Assembly (NCBI RefSeq): GCF_900107235.1
Contig: NZ_FNPF01000001.1
Coordinates: forward strand, 372,001 to 436,000
Reading direction: 5' to 3'
Origin: Citreimonas salinaria
Lineage (GTDB): Bacteria; Pseudomonadota; Alphaproteobacteria; Rhodobacterales; Rhodobacteraceae
DNA: 64,000 nt
This document shows, in pieces, positions 8,217 through 17,840 of the stretch. Each line of letters starts with the position of its first letter. Within the stretch, counting starts at the first letter, position 1. The notes under the pieces are model-generated. The model had not been told where the DNA came from and did not search any database. It saw only the letters and a list, made by a program, of their open reading frames with translations. Made by a program: the position numbers and the translations under genes.

Positions 8217-9692
8217 ATGTCACTCTCCGGAGCACTTTACAACGCGTTCAGCGGCCTTCGCGCCAACACCCGCGCCGCCAACGTCGTTTCGACCAACATC
8301 TCGAACGCGACGACCGAAAGCTACGGCCGCCGGTCGCTGGAGCTTTCGCCGGGATCGGCGGGGACCTCGGGCGGCGTCAGGATCGACGGCGTCGTGCGCA
8401 ACGTCGACCCCGTGGTTCTGGCTGACCGGCGCCTGTCGGACGCGTCCCACGGTTACGGAAACTCGATCTACACCTTCAACACTCGGTTCGAGGCCGCCGT
8501 CGGCGATTCGAACGCGCCCGGATCGCTGGTCGACCGCAGCCTGGCATTCGAGAACGCGCTTCTGACGGCGGCCTCGAACCCCGCCGCGACACAGCGGCTC
8601 GAGATGGTGGCACAGACCGCGGATGCGCTGGCAGACAAGCTGAACACGCTGTCCGACGGTATCCAGACGGCGCGCGAAACCGCCGACCACACGATCGGGC
8701 ACCAGGTCGAGCGGATCAACGACACGATGCGCAGCCTGGAGCGGATCAACGACCGGGTCCTCAAGGCCTTCAACACCGGGGGCGACGCCACGTCGCTCCT
8801 GGACGAGCGCCAGAGGCTTCTTGACGGGATCTCCGAGATCGTGCCGCTGCGCGTCGTCCAGCGTGAACAGGGCCAGATCTCGGTCTACACGCGATCGGGC
8901 GCGACGCTGCTCGACATGTCGGCCTCGGAGATCGGCTTCGAGCCCACCGGCTACATCACGCCGGACATGGCGCTCGGCTCGGGGCTGTCGGGTCTTACGC
9001 TGAACGGCGAACCGATCGTTTCGGGCGACCGGGGCATGTTCGCCGGCGGCGACATGGCGGCCCAGTTCGACATTCGCGACCGGCTGGCGCCGGCACGGCA
9101 GGCGGAACTGGACGGTCTGGCCAGCGAGCTGATGCAGAGGCTCGACAACCTCGGCGCGGATGCCACGCTGGTGGCAGGCGATGCCGGATTGTTCCGCGAT
9201 GCCACCGGCGGCATCAGCGGCGGCGGCAATCCGGCGGCCTTCGATCCCGCGAACGAGGTCGGCGCCGCCCAGCGCATCAGGCTGAACACCGACCAGGTCG
9301 CCCCCGGGGCGGGAAACTCGTGGCGCTTGCGTGACGGGATGTATGCCGGCGCGGCCGGCAACGTGGGCGACGCCACGCTGATCCAGGCGATCGCCGACGC
9401 GATGACGGATGTCGCACCGCCCGCCACCGCCGCCTTCGGGACCAAGCCCGCGAGCCTTACGGCCCTGTTCGGGGATTTCACCGGCTCGGTCGCCGGAGGC
9501 CGCGTGACCGCCGAGAACGAGCTTTCCTTCCTCGTTGCGCAGAACACGGCGATGAAAGAGCTGGAACTGAACCAGGGCGTGGATACCGACGCCGAGCTTC
9601 AGCGCCTGATGCAGATCGAACAGCACTACGCCGCGAACGCCAAGGTGATGTCGACGGTGGACGAACTCATGGAACGCCTGTTGAGCATCTGA
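8217..9692 (+). CDS. flgK: Hook-filament junction protein FlgK (HAP1)
   Basis: 491 aa. Forms the junction between hook and filament together with FlgL. The N-terminus SLSGALYNAFSGLRANTRAA with the following NVVSTNISNATTESYGRRS is the flagellar rod/hook N-terminal motif. The C-terminal helix EQHYAANAKVMSTVDELMERLL mirrors it, as in all axial proteins. A good ribosome site (GAGGAGG) sits 7-8 bp before the ATG. flgL follows 11 bp after the stop, so the two junction proteins are made together. Confidence 0.92.
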   Translation: MSLSGALYNAFSGLRANTRAANVVSTNISNATTESYGRRSLELSPGSAGTSGGVRIDGVVRNVDPVVLADRRLSDASHGYGNSIYTFNTRFEAAVGDSNAPGSLVDRSLAFENALLTAASNPAATQRLEMVAQTADALADKLNTLSDGIQTARETADHTIGHQVERINDTMRSLERINDRVLKAFNTGGDATSLLDERQRLLDGISEIVPLRVVQREQGQISVYTRSGATLLDMSASEIGFEPTGYITPDMALGSGLSGLTLNGEPIVSGDRGMFAGGDMAAQFDIRDRLAPARQAELDGLASELMQRLDNLGADATLVAGDAGLFRDATGGISGGGNPAAFDPANEVGAAQRIRLNTDQVAPGAGNSWRLRDGMYAGAAGNVGDATLIQAIADAMTDVAPPATAAFGTKPASLTALFGDFTGSVAGGRVTAENELSFLVAQNTAMKELELNQGVDTDAELQRLMQIEQHYAANAKVMSTVDELMERLLSI

Positions 9693-9703
9693 GGAGAAGC
9701 AGA

Positions 9704-10699
9704 ATGCAATCCGTAGGAGATATGGCGCGCGCCCTCGTGCTGCGTACCAACCAGGTCCGCTTGCGGACCGAGATGGACAAGCTGGCGGTCGAGGTCGCGA
9801 CCGGCCTCGTCAAGGACCGCGCCAAGCATCTGGGTGGCGACATCACCGGGCTGACGGCAATCGACCGGACGTTGTCGCGGCTGAACGCCTACCGCATCAA
9901 CACCACCGAAGCGGCGCTGGTGACGGGCACGATGCAGCAATCCCTGGGCAACATCCAGGATGCCAGTACCAACCTGGCGCAGAACATCCTGGGCGCCGAG
10001 CTGACACCCTCAAGCGGGCTGCTCGACTCCATGTCGGCCGATGCGGAAGCCACCATCAACACGGTCTTCAGCGCGTTGAACCAGACCGTGGCGGGGCGTT
10101 TTGTGTTCTCGGGCACCGCGACGGACAGGCCCGCGGTCGTCGATCCCGAAACGATGATGACGGCCGTGCGCGGGGCGACCACGGGCAAGACCACCTTCGC
10201 CGACATCTCGGCCGAAGTGGATTTGTTCTTCGCCCCCGGCGGGCTCTTCGACACGACGATCTACACCGGGTCGGGCGACGGGATAGCGCCCTTTCAGATC
10301 GGCGAAGGCGAGACGGCCCAGGCCGATATCCGCGCGACGGAGCAACCGCTGCGCGACATCCTCAAGCCGATCGTCATGGCGGCCCTGGCACGGGACGCTT
10401 CGCTGGATCCGTCGGTGCGTGTCGACCTGCTGCGCGAATCCGGCGCGACCATCGTCGGCGCGCAGGAATCCTTCACCACGCTACGTGCGGGTCTTGGCGC
10501 GACCGAGGCCAGGATCGAGGACGGGATGGCCCAGAACGCCGCCGAGCGGACCGCGACCAGCATGGCCAAGCTCGATCTGATCGAGGCCGAGCCCTACGAG
10601 ACCGCCGCGCGCTACGAAAGCGTCCGCGCGCAGCTCGAGAGCATCTACGCCATTACGGTGCGCTCGCAACGCCTGTCCCTAACGGAGTTCATCCGATGA
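9704..10699 (+). CDS. flgL: Hook-filament junction protein FlgL (HAP3)
   Basis: 331 aa flagellin-superfamily protein. The N-terminal coiled region (LRTEMDKLAVEVATGLVKD) and C-terminal helix (ESIYAITVRSQRLSLTEFIR) match FlgL/flagellin D0-D1 ends, and the gene directly follows flgK. FlgL connects the FlgK junction to the filament. GAGGAGAAG precedes the ATG. Its last four bases overlap the flgI start (ATGA), so translation is coupled. The flagellin gene itself is outside the window. Confidence 0.88.
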   Translation: MQSVGDMARALVLRTNQVRLRTEMDKLAVEVATGLVKDRAKHLGGDITGLTAIDRTLSRLNAYRINTTEAALVTGTMQQSLGNIQDASTNLAQNILGAELTPSSGLLDSMSADAEATINTVFSALNQTVAGRFVFSGTATDRPAVVDPETMMTAVRGATTGKTTFADISAEVDLFFAPGGLFDTTIYTGSGDGIAPFQIGEGETAQADIRATEQPLRDILKPIVMAALARDASLDPSVRVDLLRESGATIVGAQESFTTLRAGLGATEARIEDGMAQNAAERTATSMAKLDLIEAEPYETAARYESVRAQLESIYAITVRSQRLSLTEFIR

Positions 10700-11802
10700 T
10701 CCTGCGCCTTCTGGTCGCCCTTTCGCTGGTCGCTGCGGCGATCCAGCCCGCCGCCGCGCAGTCGGTGCGGATCAAGGATCTGGTCGAGGTCGACGGCGTG
10801 CGGTCCAACGATCTCGTGGGCTACGGCTTGGTCGTCGGCCTGAACGGCACCGGAGACGGTCTTCGCAACGCGCCCTTCACCGAAGAGATCATGTCGAACA
10901 TCCTAGAGCGGCTGGGCGTCAACGTGCAGGGTGAACAGTTCCGCCCCCGCAACGTGGCCGCGGTCTTCGTCACGGCGCAGCTTCCGCCTTTCGCCCGCGC
11001 CGGCGGCCAGATCGACGTCACCGTGTCGGCCATCGGCGATGCCAACAGCCTGCTGGGCGGCACGCTGATCATGACTCCGCTGAACGCCGCCGACGGGCAG
11101 ATCTACGCGGTGGCGCAGGGCACCGTGATCTCGGGCGGTGTCGACGCCGAAGGCGATGCCGCGCGCATCGTGCAGGGGGTTCCCACCGCCGGTGTGATCC
11201 CCTCGGGCGCGCGGGTCGAGCGCGAGGTCGAGTTCGACTTCACGCAGCTCAGCTCGCTCCGGCTTGCGCTGCGCGAACCGGATTTCACCACCGCGGCGCG
11301 GATCGAGGACGTGATCAACCGGTCGGTCGGTGGCCGCGCGGCGACCATGCTCGACGCCGGGACCGTCCGCATCGACCTGTCCAAGACCGGGGCCACCTCG
11401 CCCGCCCGCGCGATCGTGGCGCTCGAGAACCTGGCGATCGAGCCGGAGCGGCGGGCGCGCGTCGTGGTCGACCAGCGGTCGGGGACGATCGTCATGGGCG
11501 CGGACGTGCGGATCTCGCGGGTCGCGGTCTCGCAGGGCAACCTGACGCTGCGGATCGAGGAGGCGCCGGTCGCCGTCCAGCCCAATCCCTTCGCCGAGGG
11601 CGAGACCGTGATCGTCCCGCGCACCGAGGCCGAGATCATCGAGGAGCCCGGGATCGGCCTGGCCGAGGTGCCCAGCGGTGCGACCCTGTCCGAGGTGATC
11701 GCGGGGCTGAACGCGCTGGGCGTCAATCCGCGGGACATGATCGACATCCTTAAAAGCATCAAGGCGGCGGGCGCGCTGCATGCTGAATTCGTGGTGATGT
11801 GA
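10696..11802 (+). CDS. flgI: Flagellar P-ring protein FlgI
   Basis: 368 aa, the usual FlgI length. FlgI forms the periplasmic P-ring around the flagellar rod. A cleavable signal peptide (LLVALSLVAAAIQPAAAQ) is followed by the family hallmark RIKDLVEVDGVRSNDLVGYG and VVGLNGTGDG. Later blocks include AVFVTAQLPPFARAGGQIDV and, near the end, LNALGVNPRDMIDILKSIKA. The start is coupled to flgL. The L-ring gene flgH and the A-ring gene flgA are not nearby, so the basal-body genes must be split between loci. Confidence 0.95.
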   Translation: MILRLLVALSLVAAAIQPAAAQSVRIKDLVEVDGVRSNDLVGYGLVVGLNGTGDGLRNAPFTEEIMSNILERLGVNVQGEQFRPRNVAAVFVTAQLPPFARAGGQIDVTVSAIGDANSLLGGTLIMTPLNAADGQIYAVAQGTVISGGVDAEGDAARIVQGVPTAGVIPSGARVEREVEFDFTQLSSLRLALREPDFTTAARIEDVINRSVGGRAATMLDAGTVRIDLSKTGATSPARAIVALENLAIEPERRARVVVDQRSGTIVMGADVRISRVAVSQGNLTLRIEEAPVAVQPNPFAEGETVIVPRTEAEIIEEPGIGLAEVPSGATLSEVIAGLNALGVNPRDMIDILKSIKAAGALHAEFVVM

Positions 11803-11842
11803 AGAGACGGTTTCTGCAAAGCCGGCAGTATCGGGGAAAAAG

Positions 11843-12709
11843 ATGCTTGGAATAATCGGGATCGTTCTCGTCTTCGTGATGGTCTTCGGCGGCTATGTGC
11901 TGGCCGGCGGCAAGATGGCGATCATCATCAAGGCACTGCCGTTCGAGCTCATGATGATCGGCGGCGCTGCGGTGGGCGCGTTCCTCATCAGCAACGAAGG
12001 CAGCGTCGTGAAGCACGCGATCCGCGACATGAGCAAGGTTTTCAAGGGTCCGAAATGGAAGCCCGAGGATTACCGGGATCTGCTGTGCCTGCTGTTCGAA
12101 CTCATCCGCCTGGCGCGCAGCAGCCCCGTCGCGCTTGAGGAGCACGTCGAGAATCCGGAAGAATCCGCGATCTTCGGCAAGTATCCCAAGATCGCGGCCG
12201 ACGCGAATTCGGTCGAACTGATCTGCGACACGCTTCGCTCGGTCTCGATGAACTACGACGACCCGCACCAGGTCGAGGAGGTTCTGGACAAGCGGCTGGA
12301 GCGCATGCAGGCGCACGCGCTGCATCCCAGCCATGCGCTGGGGTCCGTCGCCGACGCGTTGCCGGCGCTTGGTATCGTCGCCGCCGTTCTGGGCGTGATC
12401 AAGACCATGGCGTCGATCGACCAGCCGCCGGAAGTGCTGGGCAAGATGATCGGCGGCGCGCTTGTGGGAACGTTCCTGGGGGTGTTCCTGTCCTATGCGT
12501 TCGTCGCCCCCTTTGCCGCAAAGATGAAGGCCACGATCGACGACGATTTCCACTTCTACCAGCTGATCCGCGAGGTCCTGGTCGCCAACCTCCACAACCA
12601 CTCGACGAACATCTGCATCGAGGTCGGCCGCCAGAATACCCCGTCGCATTTCCGGCCCACCTTCGTGGACCTGGAAGACGCGCTGAAATCGGTCAAGCAG
12701 GCATCATGA
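11843..12709 (+). CDS. motA: Flagellar motor stator protein MotA
   Basis: 288 aa, four transmembrane helices. Proton-channel subunit of the stator, working with MotB. It begins with the membrane segment IGIVLVFVMVFGGYVLAGG. The cytoplasmic loop (about residues 55-165) is charged, and the segment ADALPALGIVAAVLGVIKTM contains the conserved Pro of the third helix. C-terminal helices include GGALVGTFLGVFLSYAFVAP. It starts 40 bp after flgI and its stop overlaps the start of the 738-aa gene (ATGA), which suggests the next protein is a motor-associated factor. Confidence 0.93.
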   Translation: MLGIIGIVLVFVMVFGGYVLAGGKMAIIIKALPFELMMIGGAAVGAFLISNEGSVVKHAIRDMSKVFKGPKWKPEDYRDLLCLLFELIRLARSSPVALEEHVENPEESAIFGKYPKIAADANSVELICDTLRSVSMNYDDPHQVEEVLDKRLERMQAHALHPSHALGSVADALPALGIVAAVLGVIKTMASIDQPPEVLGKMIGGALVGTFLGVFLSYAFVAPFAAKMKATIDDDFHFYQLIREVLVANLHNHSTNICIEVGRQNTPSHFRPTFVDLEDALKSVKQAS

Positions 12710-14922
12710 TCCGGCTGTTGCTTTTACTTCTTCTGATGGCCGGCCCCGCCACGGCGCAAACCGTGACCGTGCGTTCGGGCGAACACGGCACGTTCACGAG
12801 GCTGGCGTTCGATTTGCCCGAGGGCACGCGCTGGACGCTCGAGGAGGGCGACGGAAGCGCAAGCAGGCGGCTGACCTTCGACCCGGCTCCGGGACGCATC
12901 GACACCGGCGGGGTTTTCGCCCGCATCGATCGCGGCCGGCTCGCCGATCTGTCGACCTTTCCGGGTGGCGGGGGAGTGACGCTGGCGCTCGCCTGCCGTT
13001 GCGACGTGGACAGCTTCATGCAAGGCACGCGGATGCTGGTTCTGGACATCTTCGAGTCTGACAGTCCGGTGGCGGAAGCTGTCGAGAGCGGTGGGCAGGC
13101 GCTGCAGCCATCGGTAATCTTGCCGGCCGTTCCGGACACGCTGACGGCGGTCAACCTCGGGGCGATGCCGCGCATCGGACCCGAACCGGCGCCGGCGCTC
13201 GTGGCTTTCGATCCGGCGCAGGCGCGCCGCGCGCTTCAGGCCCCCGAGTCCGCCTCGCCGTCCGCCGCCGGCTTGATTTCCGATATCGCCCAAGCGGTGG
13301 CCGAGTCGGCCGGAGCCGGTGTCCTCGAGCTTGCCGAGACGATCGATCCGGTCCGCGAGACGCCGGAACGTCCCGCGGCATCCGGCGAGTCGGATTTCAA
13401 TCCGTCATCGACCACGCGAACCATCGAGGAGGACCGGGTTCGGATCGGCGTGGAGGGCTGCATTCCCGACGCGCGCCTGATTGCGGGGGCGGGGTCGGGC
13501 GCGCCGGACATCGCCACAGCTTACTCGGACAGGGATCAACTGCTGTCCGAGCTTGGACGACCCTCCCAGGAAGCCGTGGCGCTGCAGCGCGACCGCTTGC
13601 TGGCGATTGGCCTGGGCGCCGAGGCGCGGGCGCTTTCCGGCCTTATCGAGCACGACAACGCCCCCGATCGCGTCAAGCGCGCGCTGAGTTATCTGGTCGA
13701 CGGGGAGCCGGACCCGGACGGCATTTTCCGGAACCAGCTGGGTTGCCGAAACCAAGCTGGCCTGTGGGCATTGCTGACGGACGGCGCGAACACGTCGGGA
13801 GTCGATCTGGACACCGATGCCATCGTGCAGAATTTCGAGATGCTGCCCGAGGCGCTGCGCCGCCATCTCGGCGCGGCGATGGCCGAGAAGCTGGCGAAGA
13901 TCGGCGAACCCGACACCGCGCGCATGCTGATTTCCAGGCTTGAGCGGACGCATGGCGAGAAGACCGACGGGCTCAAGGTGGCCACGGCGGGCCTCGACCT
14001 GCACGACGGTGACCCGGCGGCCGCCGCCACCGCGGTTCGGGACGTGACCACGTCGGATCCCGAGATGCTGCCCGACCTGGCGTCGGTGCGAACCGACACC
14101 GCCTTTGCGCAGGATCGGGCGGTTGACCCGGAGACACTGGACGTCGCCGAGCTCTTGTGGCGCGAACGACGCATGCACGATGACGGGCCGGGGGCGACGC
14201 GAACCTACGTGCGCGCCCTTCTGACCCATTCGCGCTTCGACGAGGCCATCGAAGTCTTCCGGAGCGACACGTTGCCGGCCAACGTCTCGACCGGCTTGCA
14301 GCGCGACATCGCGGCACGTCTTGCGCGCGATGCGCAGGACGTCACCTTCCTGAAGCACATGATGCCGCAGGCGTCTGCCGATCTGCATCCGCAGGACCGT
14401 GCGCTGGCACGTCCGGTGGCCGAGCGCCTGATCGCCAGCGGGCTGCACGAAGCGGCGCTGTTCCATCTGCAGGCGGACGCGCGTCCTCCGGCCGTGGCTG
14501 ACCGGATCCTGATGGCCCGCGCGCTGCTTTCGCTCGACCGGTATGCCGAGGCCGAGGAGCGGATCATGGGGCTCGACGAGCCGGACGCGCGCAAGCTGCG
14601 GGCGGAGATCCGTGAAGCGATGGGCGATTACGCCTATGCCTCGAACGCATTCGCAGCGCTGGGCGAGAGCGACGCCGCGCAGCGCGCCGCCTGGCTCGGC
14701 AGCGCCTGGTCCGATCTCGATGAGACTCCCGATCCGCTTTTTGCCGAGGCCGCGACGCTTGCCGCGACGCAGCCGCGCCCCGAGCAGGGAACCGGCCGGC
14801 CGGAACTGGCGGAGATCGACGCGCTTGTGGAGGACAGCGCGCAGGTGCGTGCGACGCTGGATGCGCTGCTGGCGCACACCAGCATCGGGGCCGGCGAATC
14901 GCCGGCGTCAAGCAAAAATTAA
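12706..14922 (+). CDS. Unknown exported helical-repeat protein in motA-flhA
   Basis: 738 aa, not recognised as a named family. A clear signal peptide (LLLLLLLMAGPATAQ, about residues 4-18) sends it to the periplasm. Residues 20-110 look beta-rich with two Cys (ALACRCDVDSF). Residues 110-260 are Ala/Pro-rich and probably flexible. From about residue 270 to the end the sequence is helical with TPR-like repeats (for example THSRFDEAIEVFRSD and ALLSLDRYAEAEERIMGLDE). The start is coupled to motA by ATGA and flhA follows after 63 bp, so a role in stator or flagellar assembly is likely. A functional parallel would be the periplasmic MotC of rhizobia, which is about 430 aa. I infer function only from position. 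Confidence 0.7.
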   Translation: MIRLLLLLLLMAGPATAQTVTVRSGEHGTFTRLAFDLPEGTRWTLEEGDGSASRRLTFDPAPGRIDTGGVFARIDRGRLADLSTFPGGGGVTLALACRCDVDSFMQGTRMLVLDIFESDSPVAEAVESGGQALQPSVILPAVPDTLTAVNLGAMPRIGPEPAPALVAFDPAQARRALQAPESASPSAAGLISDIAQAVAESAGAGVLELAETIDPVRETPERPAASGESDFNPSSTTRTIEEDRVRIGVEGCIPDARLIAGAGSGAPDIATAYSDRDQLLSELGRPSQEAVALQRDRLLAIGLGAEARALSGLIEHDNAPDRVKRALSYLVDGEPDPDGIFRNQLGCRNQAGLWALLTDGANTSGVDLDTDAIVQNFEMLPEALRRHLGAAMAEKLAKIGEPDTARMLISRLERTHGEKTDGLKVATAGLDLHDGDPAAAATAVRDVTTSDPEMLPDLASVRTDTAFAQDRAVDPETLDVAELLWRERRMHDDGPGATRTYVRALLTHSRFDEAIEVFRSDTLPANVSTGLQRDIAARLARDAQDVTFLKHMMPQASADLHPQDRALARPVAERLIASGLHEAALFHLQADARPPAVADRILMARALLSLDRYAEAEERIMGLDEPDARKLRAEIREAMGDYAYASNAFAALGESDAAQRAAWLGSAWSDLDETPDPLFAEAATLAATQPRPEQGTGRPELAEIDALVEDSAQVRATLDALLAHTSIGAGESPASSKN

Positions 14923-14985
14923 GGTCTAATGGCGTAGCTGGACGAGCCGGGCAGAAGCCCCGGTCTCGCCGCGGGACTGCATGCT

Positions 14986-17070
14986 ATGAAGGGCGTCGAC
15001 AAAACCGGGCTTTTCCAGCCCACCATTCTGCTCGCTCTGGCGTTGATGGCGATCATCGCGATGATGATCCTGCCGATGCCGTCGTGGGTGCTTGACGTCG
15101 GCCTTGCCGCATCCTTCGGGCTGGCGATCCTGATCTTCACGGTTACGCTGTTCATCGAGAAGCCGCTGGATTTCTCGGCCTTCCCGACGATCCTGCTCAC
15201 ATCGCTGATGCTGCGGCTGTCGCTCAACGTCAGTTCCACAAAGCTGATCATCGGCGAAGGGCACACCGGCACGGGCGCGGCGGGCGACGTCATCCAGGGC
15301 TTCGCCAACTTTGTCATGGGCGGGTCGGTGTTCCTGGGCCTCGTGGTGTTCGGCGTGCTGATGATCGTGAACTTCGCGGTCATCACCAAGGGCGCCGCGC
15401 GCATGGCCGAGGTGTCTGCCCGCTTCGCGCTGGACGGGATGCCGGGCAAGCAGCTGGCCATCGATTCGGACATGTCCGCCGGCGCGATCGACCATGCCGA
15501 GGCCAAGGCGCGGCGCGAGAACGAGTTGCAGGAGACGACGTTCTTCGGCTCGCTCGACGGGGCGTCGAAATTCGTGAAGGGCGACGCGGTCGCGGGTCTC
15601 CTGATCACCGCGCTGAACCTCGTGATGGGCATCATCATGGGGGTCTTCGTGCACGGGATGCCCGCCGGCCTCGCGTTCGAGACCTACGCCATCCTGACCG
15701 TCGGCGACGGGCTGGTCACGCAGATCCCCGCGGTCATCATCTCGATCGCGGCGGGTCTTCTGCTGGCGCGCGGCGGCTCGACCGGCTCGACCGACACCGC
15801 GCTGTCCGACCAGCTTGGCCGTCATCCCGCGGCGCTGGCGACCGTGGGCATCCTGATGGCCTTCTTCGCCTTCGTCCCGGGCCTGCCCTTCGTGCCGTTC
15901 ATGCTGGGCGCGGCAGTTCTGGGCGGCACGGCCTGGTGGCTGGCGCGCCGCAAGCCCGAGGACGATGACGACGACACCGAGGACGCAGCCCCCGTGGTGC
16001 CGCGCGACAAGCCGATCGGCGACGTGCTGGACCTGGACGACATCCATGTCGAATTCGCCACCGACCTCGTGAACATGGTGCTGGATCCCGGCACGGGGCT
16101 GGACGCCCGGATCTCGAACATGCGCAACCACGTGGCTTCGAACTACGGGCTGATCCTGCCCGAGATCCGCCTGACCGATTCCAGCCTTTTGCCCACGGGT
16201 ACCTACGCGATCCGCATCCATGGGGTCGAGATGGCCCGCGGCGCACTGCATCCGGATCTGGTGCTTGCGCTGATCCCCGAGGAGGCCGGCGCACTGCCCC
16301 GCGGCCACGACGTGAACGAGCCCGTCTACGGTGCCCCGGCGCGCTGGATCAAGCCGGACGATCAAGAGGCCGCCGCGATGACCGGCCTGACCGTCGTCAC
16401 GCCGACCGAGGTTCTGGCGACGCACCTGCTCGAGATCATCCGCCGCAACTTCCCGCGCCTGCTGACGCTGAAGGCGCTGCGCCGCCTGCTCGACGAGATG
16501 GTGTCGCTGACCAACGGCGCGCGCAGCGAAGCCAACCGGAAGCTGCTCGAGGAGCTGATCCCGGACAAGGTGCAGATCGACACGCTGCTCCAGGTGCTGC
16601 GCCTGCTGCTCGAGGAACAGGTTTCGATCCGCAACCTGCCGCTGATCCTCGAGGCGATCGCCGAGACCCGCGGCCACCAGAAGATCCCCGAGACGATTTG
16701 CGAACACGTCCGCCAGCGGCTGAGCTTCCAGTTGGTCGCCGGCATGCGGCGCGAGGACGGGACGATCCCGCTGATCCAGCTTGCGCCGGAATGGGAGGAT
16801 ACCTTCGCCGCGCACCAGATCGACGGCAGCCAGGGTGGACTGGACGTGGCGCTGCCGCCCGACCGGTTCGAGGCGCTGACCGCGGGCCTTGCCCACGAGA
16901 TCGGCGATGCCAGCGGGCGCGGGGTGTTCCCGGCGGTGATCACCTCGGCCCGGCGGCGGCGATTCCTGCGCACGGTGATGGCGGCCAAGGGAATCAACAA
17001 CCCGGTGATGTCCTTCGAGGAAATTGGCGTCGAGGCCCGTCCGGCGCTGGTGGGGACGGTGGCCGCCTGA
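14986..17070 (+). CDS. flhA: Flagellar export gate protein FlhA
   Basis: 694 aa. Large subunit of the flagellar type III export gate: an N-terminal half with about eight membrane helices and a cytoplasmic C-terminal half that forms the nonameric ring receiving chaperone-substrate complexes. The FHIPEP signature region is present as FAVITKGAARMAEVSARFAL and DGMPGKQLAIDSDMSAG. The linker (about residues 310-345) is acidic (EDDDDDTEDA). The ribosome site is poor (only GGGA ahead of the ATG). The stop overlaps the fliR start by one base (TGATG), giving coupled translation of the gate proteins. Confidence 0.96.
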   Translation: MKGVDKTGLFQPTILLALALMAIIAMMILPMPSWVLDVGLAASFGLAILIFTVTLFIEKPLDFSAFPTILLTSLMLRLSLNVSSTKLIIGEGHTGTGAAGDVIQGFANFVMGGSVFLGLVVFGVLMIVNFAVITKGAARMAEVSARFALDGMPGKQLAIDSDMSAGAIDHAEAKARRENELQETTFFGSLDGASKFVKGDAVAGLLITALNLVMGIIMGVFVHGMPAGLAFETYAILTVGDGLVTQIPAVIISIAAGLLLARGGSTGSTDTALSDQLGRHPAALATVGILMAFFAFVPGLPFVPFMLGAAVLGGTAWWLARRKPEDDDDDTEDAAPVVPRDKPIGDVLDLDDIHVEFATDLVNMVLDPGTGLDARISNMRNHVASNYGLILPEIRLTDSSLLPTGTYAIRIHGVEMARGALHPDLVLALIPEEAGALPRGHDVNEPVYGAPARWIKPDDQEAAAMTGLTVVTPTEVLATHLLEIIRRNFPRLLTLKALRRLLDEMVSLTNGARSEANRKLLEELIPDKVQIDTLLQVLRLLLEEQVSIRNLPLILEAIAETRGHQKIPETICEHVRQRLSFQLVAGMRREDGTIPLIQLAPEWEDTFAAHQIDGSQGGLDVALPPDRFEALTAGLAHEIGDASGRGVFPAVITSARRRRFLRTVMAAKGINNPVMSFEEIGVEARPALVGTVAA

Positions 17071-17834
17071 TGCCGATCGAGGAAGCCTTCGGCGCCGCGA
17101 CGATACTGGCCTGGGGCAGCCTGATCGTGTTCTTGCGGGTCGCCGCGGCGCTGTTCGCGCTGCCCGCGCTGGGCGAGCAATGGCTGTCGCTCCGCGTGCG
17201 CCTGCTGCTGGCAATCATGCTGACCGCCGCGATCGTGCCGGCGGTGCTGCCCGCGCTCGACATCCCCGACCCGTCGCTGGGCAGCTTCCTGAAGGCGCTG
17301 GTGACAGAGACGCTGGCCGGCCTGTTCATGGGGATCATGCTGCGCCTGTTCGTCCTGGCGATCCAGACCGCGGGCTCGATGATGGCGCAGTCGACATCGC
17401 TGTCGCAGATCATGGGACAGGCGGGCATCGACCCTCTGCCGGCGATGGGCCACGTTCTGACCGTCTCGGCGCTGGCGTTGCTGATGGCCACGGGCTTTCA
17501 CGTCAAGGCGGCGGCCTACCTGATCCTGTCCTACGACATCCTGCCGCCGCTCGAGTTTCCCAATCCCGGCGCGGTCGCCGATGCCGGCCGGCGCCGCGTG
17601 GCCGAAAGCTTCGCGCTGGCGTTCAGCCTGGCGCTGCCCTTCGTCATCCTGTCGGTGCTGTACAACCTGACGCTGGGGGTCATCAACAAGGCGATGCCGA
17701 CGCTGATGGTCGCCTTCGTCGGGGCGCCGGTGATCACCATGGGGGCGGTCGCGATGCTGTTCCTGACGGCGCCGCTGGCGCTGACCGTGTGGCTGGAAGC
17801 GGTCGAGGTCTTCCTTGCCGCGCCGTTCCGGTAG
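17070..17834 (+). CDS. fliR: Flagellar export protein FliR
   Basis: 254 aa, hydrophobic, about six membrane helices. FliR is part of the FliPQR pore complex of the flagellar secretion system. Family-like segments include ILAWGSLIVFLRVAAALFAL, AIQTAGSMMAQSTSLSQIM and VLYNLTLGVINKAMPTLMV. The start overlaps the flhA stop. flhB begins 6 bp after its end, so flhA-fliR-flhB form one unit; fliP and fliQ are elsewhere. Confidence 0.93.
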   Translation: MPIEEAFGAATILAWGSLIVFLRVAAALFALPALGEQWLSLRVRLLLAIMLTAAIVPAVLPALDIPDPSLGSFLKALVTETLAGLFMGIMLRLFVLAIQTAGSMMAQSTSLSQIMGQAGIDPLPAMGHVLTVSALALLMATGFHVKAAAYLILSYDILPPLEFPNPGAVADAGRRRVAESFALAFSLALPFVILSVLYNLTLGVINKAMPTLMVAFVGAPVITMGAVAMLFLTAPLALTVWLEAVEVFLAAPFR

Positions 17835-17840
17835 CCCCGC

